Assembly (NCBI GenBank): GCA_022706625.1
Contig: JAKJCD010000035.1
Span: 1 to 13,540, forward strand
Reading direction: 5' to 3'
Length of the DNA stretch: 13,540 bases
Source: Bacillota bacterium
GTDB taxonomy: Bacteria; Bacillota; Clostridia; Peptostreptococcales; Anaerovoracaceae
Shown here: positions 1 through 6,059 of the stretch, piece by piece
Layout of the letters: each line of letters begins with the position of its first letter
Position numbering within the stretch: the stretch's first letter is position 1
Position numbers and translations under genes: made by a program
Notes under the pieces: model-generated
The model's input: the letters and a program-made list of their open reading frames with translations, nothing else
Told to the model about the DNA's origin: nothing
The model's database searches: none

Positions 1-188
1 TCGGTGTATGCAAAATAAACATAGATACCGACCTGAGACTTGCGATGACTGCTTCTATTAGAAAGCACTTTGCCGAAAATCCGGGGGACTTTGACCCGAG
101 ACAATATCTGAAGCCGGCAAGAGAAGCCATAAAGAATATGGTTAAACACAAGATGAAGAATGTATTGAACTGCAGCGGCAGGATGTAG
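1..188 (+). CDS. fba: Class II fructose-1,6-bisphosphate aldolase, C-terminal end (5' truncated by window)
   Basis: Only the last 61 codons are present; the reading frame begins at base 3 and ends with TAG at 186-188. The translation opens GVCKINIDTDLRLAMTASIR and continues through an FDPRQYLKPAREAIKNMVK stretch. This is the conserved C-terminal segment of class II (zinc-dependent) fructose-bisphosphate aldolases; the NIDTDLR segment belongs to the dihydroxyacetone-phosphate-binding region. The enzyme cleaves or condenses fructose-1,6-bisphosphate and DHAP plus glyceraldehyde-3-phosphate in cytosolic glycolysis/gluconeogenesis. The catalytic zinc histidines lie upstream, outside the window. 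The gene converges on the - strand operon, and a hairpin terminator follows 11 nt after the stop. The family call is secure; the rest of the gene cannot be judged. Confidence 0.92.
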   Translation, partial: GVCKINIDTDLRLAMTASIRKHFAENPGDFDPRQYLKPAREAIKNMVKHKMKNVLNCSGRM

Positions 189-190
189 CA

Positions 191-239
191 AAAAAAATGC
201 GGCCAGCCAGGATTATATGGCTGGTCGCCTTATTTTGCT
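191..239. terminator. Bidirectional Rho-independent terminator
   Basis: An 11-bp stem (199-209 with 218-228, one G-T wobble, GC-rich) has an 8-nt loop. On the + strand it is followed by TTATTTTGCTTT, and on the - strand by a run of eight T (the A run just before the stem on +). It lies between the convergent fba and the large LamG/GHL15 gene and can stop transcription from both sides. Confidence 0.85.
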
Positions 240-245
240 TTAAAT

Positions 246-3200
246 TTATTTACTTCTCTTAAGCAGGATGCCGTCAAAAGGCTCAAGGGTCACCTCTTTG
301 GCCTCCGAACCGTCGTTATAGCGTGCTTCGGACTCGACATATACCGCATCGGCGTAAAGTATGCCGCTGCCTTCATTACGCAGCCGCAACTGCGGTTTGT
401 CCCCGGCTCGGAGTGTCACTGTCGCTATAGTCTGCCAGGAGTCAGGCGACTTGGTCTGATCCAGCTTCGCGCGGGCGATGACTTTCCCCTGGGAGACAAT
501 CTCGTATAAGGCTGCCGCAGTCCGTTTTTCCCGGTTAGGTGCTTCGGGGAGCCAGACCTTGACAGTGTAGGTCCCATCCTCGGGGACGGCAAGGTCGTAA
601 TCGGCATAAGCGCCTGCATCAGCCGACTCGCGGCATGAGGATCCCCAATCATGGTAAAAGGGCGGATTGACCTTCCACTCCGGAGTGTCATAGTGGGCAG
701 ATTTCCACTGTCCCTTATACAAGACCTCTCCATCATCATCTAAGATATACTGCCACCGGGGTGCCTGACTCCCGACGATACGAGAGTATCCCTTGCCGAG
801 AGACACCTTCTGCCGTTCAGCGGTTCCGTTGAGAAGTACGGTCCCCTGTTCAAAATCCCGTCGGTATACATCGGGAGGCAGTTCTTCCAACCGTACATTA
901 TCTATGAGCACGGTTCCTAAAGCATTGCCCAGGAAAAATTGGAGTCCCGTGTCGGTACTGTCTATCGTTGCTGTAAATCTCATTTCAAAATCACGCCACT
1001 CCTCTTCCAGGAATACTCTATCCCAGAAGCCTGCGCCCTCCCAATTGCCTGATCGCTTCTGAAGGCTGGCCACCATCATTCGCGGAGAGCTGGCCTTAGC
1101 CGAGAAACTGATTCTGTAGTTGTGGCCTTTCTTCACTTTTAAGCCGGAGTGATAAAAACACACATTGTAAAACGCTTCAGGGCCTTTCTTCGGCAAAACT
1201 CTCACATCCACGCCGGCAGCACGCCGGCCTGCCGCAGCGTCATTTACATAGGAAACTTCAGCTCTTGCACCCTCTCCGGTTCCAATCTTCCACCCGGTCG
1301 ATGCACTTTCAAAATCTTCGGAGAAAACCAGCTTCGGGGAAGACACATCCGAACCGGCCGCAGGTACATAGTAAGCCGGGCCAAGGGGCTTGCCCAGACG
1401 GAAGTCGAACTCGTCATACCACCACTCTTCACAATAGAGCACATCGCTGAAATGGTGCTCGTACAAGCCGTTGCCCATAAGAGCAAAGGCCAGGCCGAAG
1501 CGCACGGTCGGGTACCAGGTGCGTGCAAATTCAATCACATCAGCAGGGATACGGTTTTCGGCTGTATCAAAGGATGAATAGACTCCGTAACCGTAGCCCA
1601 GTTCACTGGGTGCTCCCGTATCGATCACGGTGATATTCGGGCCTGACCTGCCGGCCTCCCAGCCATGGTAACGGCTCCAGGCATAGTCAAAGGATGTCCG
1701 CCCTTCAATTGCTTCCACACAGATAAAGGCCAGATTATCCCCCTCAAAGAGGTGCCCCAGTTCGTCGGCTTCAGCTGAGAGGTGCCCCGTGGCGTATACA
1801 CCGGGCATGGATTCCCGCCAAAGACGTACCATCTCCAGCATGCCTGCCCGCCATGCTGTATCCAGAGTTTCCGGGTCGTCGGGAACACCGTTATTGTCCG
1901 CGTCGATCCGGACCGGCTTACCGTAGGCATCTTTTGTGAATAATGAGGGTTCCAGTATGAAGCTGTCAATGAAAGCCCCGTCAAATAGCAGATCGGCATT
2001 GAGCATCGTCTCCCGCAGCCGATTGGCATTAAAAGCCACAACTTCCGGTTTAGTCATATTAAGGTGGTACGCTCCCGGCCAATACACGATGCGTTGTCCC
2101 GAGACATCCTTGAGGTAATAGTCGTCGGGGATGGGAGGTTCGTCAAAGAAATATTCCAAAGGCTGCAGTGTGGCCAAAAGCACGATATCTGGATTGACAG
2201 CCCTGATGCGCCGGAGAGTATCCGGATCGTTATAGGCGGGTACAGCCAGCTGCAGCTTGGAAGTATAATCCTTATATTCATCCTCTGTCAGCCGCCAGCT
2301 CCAGAGGTTCGATATACGGGGGTAATCCGCCTTGAGGGCGGGCACGCTCCGGTATTTGAGTTCCAATTGATAGTCCACGGCCTTCGAGGAGCGGATATAG
2401 ACCCGGTTTACAGTCGCGGGATCCGCCGAGAGGCCGTTTATTATCGTCCTGTGTATTGTCCCCCCCGAACCTTCAATAAAAGGTGTCATCTGTTCAAAAG
2501 GCAGTTCCCTGTTGACCGACCAGCGAACCTCCGCCGGCTCCGGTGTTTTCACCTGCAAATCCAGCTTGGTTGTGCCTGCCGGAAGCAAAGCGGAGCCCGG
2601 CTGCGGCTGTGCCAGGGGAAGTCCCGGATAGCGGAATACGCCCCGGGCTTCTCCCAACTGCACTACAATATCGGCACCGTCCCGTATACCGGTCAGGGGG
2701 AAGAGAATTTCGCCGGGTAACGGGGCGGAACGCCGGGAAACCTCTACGATCGCTCGTTCCAGGTCATAAACCTCCCGGGTGATACGGACTGAGTCCATGG
2801 CATAATGCGGATTCCCAAGCTGAAAGGAAGCGGCTGCCGCTTTGGGCGGACGGTAGCTGCCTTCGTTTGTGTCTCCCGCAAGCCTTCCGTCCACATACAT
2901 GCGCATATAGTTTTTCTCTTCGGAAAAGGCAAAAGCGACGTGGTGCCAGGAGCCCGCTTTCCAGCCGCGCATGTCACCTATGTCACTATATGCACTCATA
3001 TACTCGCCTCCGACCCAGACCTGTGCGCAGATGATACCGGTGTGGGCCTGACGCACTAATAATTCATCGCCGTTGGAGGCTTTGTAGGAAAACATGGCCT
3101 GATCCTTTGTGTATTCAGGGGAACTGCCGTCCAGCCGCGGCGAGACCCAGAACTCAATGGTCCCTTGCCGCAGGTCGACGGCATCCGCCGCCGGGAAGGA

Positions 3201-3530
3201 TATACCGGAGGAAGGTGCAAGGAAGGCCTTGCCGAAGCGTCCTTCAACGTATGAAACACCCTTTTGGGAGGACGGTCCCTTCCCACGGGCCGGCTGCATA
3301 TTTCCATCGCCTGCCAGGAAGAAGGTTTCCTCCGCTGCTCCCTCCCTGGCAAGCACACCGTCCACCGTCCATTGGTATGGGCTTCCTGGCGCAACAGCCC
3401 CCAGGCTTGCAACGAGGAAACTATAATCAGTACTTATTGAAACCGGAATAGCCGCTGTATCCGCTCTCACCGGAGCGGCTGTGATGCACATCACAGCGAT
3501 CAGTACCAATACAAAGGCTCGTCTCTTCAA
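246..3530 (-). CDS. Secreted multidomain putative glycoside hydrolase (LamG + GHL15-like barrel + CBM-like + golvesin-like)
   Basis: This is a predicted extracellular protein of 1094 aa from a TTG start at 3530. The TTG is preferred because AAAAGGAG ends 9 nt upstream; an ATG at 3566 has no ribosome binding site and the ATG at 3537-3539 touches the SD. From the TTG the protein starts with a clean signal peptide (LKRRAF, hydrophobic core, cleavage near APVRA-DT, residue 23). Domains: a LamG/concanavalin-like module at about 98-258 (GTIEFWVSP, WHHVAFAF, MYVDGRLAG); a TIM-barrel-like region at about 403-723 resembling hypothetical glycosyl hydrolase family GHL15, with FDGAFIDSF at 516-524 (Asp522 a catalytic candidate) and an acidic VEAIEG motif (Glu606); a calcium-loop-like DADNNGVPDD at 543-552; a CBM4/9-like beta-sandwich at about 733-883; and a golvesin/Xly-like domain at about 958-1068. 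It is the last gene of the operon, 65 nt after the previous stop. The export and LamG calls are firm. The GHL15 call is moderate and the substrate is unknown. It is GC-rich (sample 2521-2580: 37 of 60). Confidence 0.85.
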   Translation of the reverse strand: MKRRAFVLVLIAVMCITAAPVRADTAAIPVSISTDYSFLVASLGAVAPGSPYQWTVDGVLAREGAAEETFFLAGDGNMQPARGKGPSSQKGVSYVEGRFGKAFLAPSSGISFPAADAVDLRQGTIEFWVSPRLDGSSPEYTKDQAMFSYKASNGDELLVRQAHTGIICAQVWVGGEYMSAYSDIGDMRGWKAGSWHHVAFAFSEEKNYMRMYVDGRLAGDTNEGSYRPPKAAAASFQLGNPHYAMDSVRITREVYDLERAIVEVSRRSAPLPGEILFPLTGIRDGADIVVQLGEARGVFRYPGLPLAQPQPGSALLPAGTTKLDLQVKTPEPAEVRWSVNRELPFEQMTPFIEGSGGTIHRTIINGLSADPATVNRVYIRSSKAVDYQLELKYRSVPALKADYPRISNLWSWRLTEDEYKDYTSKLQLAVPAYNDPDTLRRIRAVNPDIVLLATLQPLEYFFDEPPIPDDYYLKDVSGQRIVYWPGAYHLNMTKPEVVAFNANRLRETMLNADLLFDGAFIDSFILEPSLFTKDAYGKPVRIDADNNGVPDDPETLDTAWRAGMLEMVRLWRESMPGVYATGHLSAEADELGHLFEGDNLAFICVEAIEGRTSFDYAWSRYHGWEAGRSGPNITVIDTGAPSELGYGYGVYSSFDTAENRIPADVIEFARTWYPTVRFGLAFALMGNGLYEHHFSDVLYCEEWWYDEFDFRLGKPLGPAYYVPAAGSDVSSPKLVFSEDFESASTGWKIGTGEGARAEVSYVNDAAAGRRAAGVDVRVLPKKGPEAFYNVCFYHSGLKVKKGHNYRISFSAKASSPRMMVASLQKRSGNWEGAGFWDRVFLEEEWRDFEMRFTATIDSTDTGLQFFLGNALGTVLIDNVRLEELPPDVYRRDFEQGTVLLNGTAERQKVSLGKGYSRIVGSQAPRWQYILDDDGEVLYKGQWKSAHYDTPEWKVNPPFYHDWGSSCRESADAGAYADYDLAVPEDGTYTVKVWLPEAPNREKRTAAALYEIVSQGKVIARAKLDQTKSPDSWQTIATVTLRAGDKPQLRLRNEGSGILYADAVYVESEARYNDGSEAKEVTLEPFDGILLKRSK

Positions 3531-3539
3531 GCTGTTCAT

Positions 3540-3548
3540 CTCCTTTTT
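3540..3548 (-). promoter_or_regulatory. Ribosome binding site that fixes a TTG start
   Basis: On the - strand AAAAAGGAG ends 9 nt before the TTG at 3530. It directly abuts the ATG at 3539, leaving no room for initiation there, and lies downstream of the first in-frame ATG at 3566. It therefore supports the TTG, which also gives the most typical signal peptide. Confidence 0.75.
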
Positions 3549-3595
3549 ACAAATAGAATCTTTCATTTGATATTTCAGTTAATCTGGTAATCGTC

Positions 3596-5638
3596 TCACT
3601 TAATATCCGGTATTTTTTCCGTTGTATCGGAAAAGATGAGATATTCCACCCCAATGAGTAAGTCGGTGCCCTCACCGCTCTTTTTAGCAGTGACTGTGGT
3701 AATCCCTTTGTCCGTGATGATATCATAATCCGAGATCTTTCCAATGTAATAGGCTCCGTCCCCGCCCAAGCCGCCGTTAATCTGGTCATCCCCCGGACCT
3801 CCGTAGATCAGGTCTTTGCCTAATCCGGTGTTTATTACATCATTTTCCTCACTGCCAAGGACCCAATCATTGTATCTGGTATCGGTAAAGGGTGCCACAC
3901 CGTCAAGAATACGCGTAAAGCGCGGAATGGAATCAGGCTTGGCCATGTATTTCGGAGCCGGCAAGGATGTGTAATTCGGAATTTTGTAATAAACATCCAT
4001 ATTGAGAGTCGTAAGGAAAGGAGTACTCCCGGATTCAATTGCCCAACCGAAAAGAAGGAGCATGTTCTTCGCTGTCAGCTTATCATCGTAATTTGTAAAC
4101 TCAATGCCGGAGTTAGTGCCTGTGCCGAGATGCTCCACATTGAGTATTTGGAGTCCCTGGGAACGAAGAAAATCAATTGTTTTGCTTTCAAATTTATCTT
4201 TGGAAGCTGATCGGACATAACCGTCTATTATTCCCGAACCGTCCCACCTGAAGAAGCCGTTTTCAAAAGTATTTCCATCCATATGGGAACCGAAATCCGG
4301 AAAGTAATATTGAGCACCGCCGCAATTGCCTGTAATCGTAAAAGCAGTACCATACTGTTTTTTGGCGTAATCTGAAATAAAGGCAAGCAGCTCCGCATTA
4401 TTCCGAACGATTTCTTCAGCATCCATATTGGGGTAAGCATTATGCCAAGGATAAAAAGCCTCCATAACATCCAGGTCAATACCGTCAAAATGCTGAGCCG
4501 CCGCAAGATCGATCTTCTTTTTAAGCTCTTCCTTCCATGAATCCGTCCAGAATTTCGCCACGTAATTTTTCCAGCTTGCGTTGAAGACTTTCTTATCCAC
4601 ATAATCGGGCAGGGGACCGGCGTCTTCATCAATAAGATCGTCTCCGTTTTTATCCCATGCCGGATCGAAGGAGGGATCCCAGTCATTAACTCCGCCAAAC
4701 TCTGTCATGTTGACATAGCATGTTACTACCTTATCCGTTCTGTCAGGGAAAAAATGTATGGTATTGAAGCGGTCGTTAATGGCTTCATGGGGGGGTTTAT
4801 CGTCCAAGGTATACATTGGGCCTGTTCTGACAAAATCCACCGGCAGGCCGGCTACCTCATTCCAATCACCAAAATGAGCAGCGTGGGAACTTACGTGATG
4901 AATGATAAAATCTGTATCTTTACTGTATTTTATTACATTGCCTTTAAAAGCCATCTTTTCACCGAATGGAACTACGGCAATGATTCTGCCGCTTGTTTTA
5001 TGCACAACTGCAGTACCCGACGGTGTCAGATCAAGACGGTAGTCAGTACGCTTGTGAGAAAAATTGTATTTGATACCTCCGAAGGATACGACATCATGTT
5101 CTTCAAAATCAGCAACTGCGACAGGGACATCCGTTCCTTCCATAGTCAGCTTTACAGAATCTATGGCTAATGCGCCCTTTCCGCTGATTGTCCATAGAAG
5201 CCGGTAATCGTCAAAATTTTTAAGCGTGACTGTCAGTGAGACGTCACCATAGTCACCCTTTTCCCCATCTAAATATTTGGAAGGAGCATCTGCACCGGCA
5301 GGAGAAAAAAACAGCGCTTCAAAACCATCGCTGAGAGTCTCAAGTACCTTGTACCTAAAACTTAGAGTATATGTCTTATTTGGTTGAAGCGGCATAATAT
5401 CAGGGTTGGAGTATAAAACACTGGTGTGGGTTTCTGTACCTTGATAACTTCCCACTACAGACCGTTTTCCGTCAACGATTTCGCCCGGGTCGGTGCTGTA
5501 GCTGCCTACAGTTCCAAGTACGAAAGCTAAAGAAGCGTCATTGTCTATGTTATTTAATCCTGCGTCTGCAGAATAAACCGGAGGAAAAATGTTTAACAGA
5601 AAAATAAGTACTATCGATAATGAAAGTATCTTTTTCAT
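3596..5638 (-). CDS. Secreted GH114-like (endo-alpha-1,4-polygalactosaminidase-related) protein with RTX calcium-binding C-terminus
   Basis: This is a 680-aa predicted extracellular protein. GGAGGT lies 7 nt before the ATG. Residues 1-23 are a signal peptide (MKKILSLSIVLIFLLNIFPPVYS). A beta-sandwich, CBM-like region spans about 45-165. The barrel-like region, about 200-590, shows features of the GH114/TM1410 group: CYVNMTEFG (Glu313), WTDSWKEELKKKID, HFDGIDLDVMEAF (Asp390 ending a predicted strand) and NVEHLGTG (Glu502). These acidic residues are catalytic or substrate-binding candidates. A calcium-loop-like DKNGDDLIDED (329-339) is inserted in the barrel. The C-terminus, about 595-680, has RTX-type nonapeptides (GSEENDVI, GGPGDDQI, GGLGGDG) and an RTX-associated beta region (GTDLLIGVEYLIFSD). 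GH114 enzymes cut alpha-1,4-linked galactosamine polymers, but activity here is only inferred. It is a paralogue of the gene at 6060-8168, lacks that protein's SLH-like tail and is more AT-rich. Confidence 0.85.
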   Translation of the reverse strand: MKKILSLSIVLIFLLNIFPPVYSADAGLNNIDNDASLAFVLGTVGSYSTDPGEIVDGKRSVVGSYQGTETHTSVLYSNPDIMPLQPNKTYTLSFRYKVLETLSDGFEALFFSPAGADAPSKYLDGEKGDYGDVSLTVTLKNFDDYRLLWTISGKGALAIDSVKLTMEGTDVPVAVADFEEHDVVSFGGIKYNFSHKRTDYRLDLTPSGTAVVHKTSGRIIAVVPFGEKMAFKGNVIKYSKDTDFIIHHVSSHAAHFGDWNEVAGLPVDFVRTGPMYTLDDKPPHEAINDRFNTIHFFPDRTDKVVTCYVNMTEFGGVNDWDPSFDPAWDKNGDDLIDEDAGPLPDYVDKKVFNASWKNYVAKFWTDSWKEELKKKIDLAAAQHFDGIDLDVMEAFYPWHNAYPNMDAEEIVRNNAELLAFISDYAKKQYGTAFTITGNCGGAQYYFPDFGSHMDGNTFENGFFRWDGSGIIDGYVRSASKDKFESKTIDFLRSQGLQILNVEHLGTGTNSGIEFTNYDDKLTAKNMLLLFGWAIESGSTPFLTTLNMDVYYKIPNYTSLPAPKYMAKPDSIPRFTRILDGVAPFTDTRYNDWVLGSEENDVINTGLGKDLIYGGPGDDQINGGLGGDGAYYIGKISDYDIITDKGITTVTAKKSGEGTDLLIGVEYLIFSDTTEKIPDIK
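3635..3665. repeat. 31-bp near-identical repeat, copy 1 (in the AT-rich GH114 paralogue)
   Basis: It matches 6201-6231 at 30 of 31 bases in the same orientation. Both copies encode the LIGVEYLIF beta segment near the C-terminus of the RTX region. Nearby sequence is less conserved. Confidence 0.85.
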
Positions 5639-5711
5639 TTTAATGACCTCCTCTCTTACCCTCTATTAATATCAGGGCTTAAACTTGAATACCCCTATGC
5701 TATTGGCTGTA

Positions 5712-6002
5712 CTATTCATGGTTTATATTCAAAGGCTCCAATATCAATTCCAACCCCTTGCTTTTGATTATTACAGCGTTTGCAGCTCCGTCCCATTTTA
5801 TCACCGCTCCCAGAGCCTCAAAAATGCTTTTGAGCGGAACCATGACAGTGCCATTCTCTATGAAAGGCGGTGTATCGCACTCAAGAACGATGCCATTCAC
5901 AGTAATGGTAATCGGGGCCGCTGAGCCTACGGGTATTTGTATCAACAATAGGATCAGCGCCAGACACATAAATCCTGAAAGGGTTTTCCGTATTTTCTCC
6001 AT
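5712..6002 (-). CDS. Small secreted protein with one copper-amine-oxidase-N-like domain
   Basis: This is a 96-aa protein from the ATG at 6002. A GTG at 6011 is also in frame, but its bases form part of the SD (GAGGTG, 6009-6014), which lies 6 nt before the ATG. Residues 1 to about 29 form a signal peptide (MEKIRKTLSGF, then a leucine/isoleucine core ending VGSAA). The rest is a single copy of the small domain found at the N-terminus of copper amine oxidases and in many exported Firmicute proteins: ITVNGIVLECDTPPFIENGTVMVPLKSIFEALG, then IKWDGAANAVIIKSKG. The domain carries no enzyme activity by itself and is often a wall- or ligand-binding stalk, usually repeated or fused to something larger. 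Here it stands alone. It sits 57 nt after the GH114/RTX/SLH-like gene and 73 nt before the second GH114 gene, so it is probably co-transcribed with them. Its role in the cluster is unknown. Confidence 0.85.
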   Translation of the reverse strand: MEKIRKTLSGFMCLALILLLIQIPVGSAAPITITVNGIVLECDTPPFIENGTVMVPLKSIFEALGAVIKWDGAANAVIIKSKGLELILEPLNINHE

Positions 6003-6008
6003 CCCATT

Positions 6009-6014
6009 CACCTC
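6009..6014 (-). promoter_or_regulatory. Ribosome binding site that selects the ATG at 6002 over an overlapping GTG
   Basis: The - strand GAGGTG is followed by 6 nt and then ATG. The final GTG of this site is itself an in-frame potential start, but it cannot serve as both SD and start codon. Confidence 0.65.
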
Positions 6015-6059
6015 AATAGAGAAGTCCCAGGCTTGTGACTCCTTTATCGTTCAAGTATA

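Noticed and set aside
2064..2720. Long open frame on the + strand (218 codons)
   Set aside because: It lies wholly antisense to the LamG/GHL15-like gene, has no good ribosome binding site and no recognisable protein; GC-rich coding DNA often leaves such open antisense frames.
4228..4698. 156-codon - strand frame inside the second GH114-like gene
   Set aside because: It is a shadow in another frame of a gene whose own frame shows clear barrel motifs.
6012..6059. Continuation of the SLH-like tail past the stop by frameshift
   Set aside because: The other frames after the stop at 6060-6062 encode no SLH-like sequence and soon hit stops, so no frameshift is indicated.
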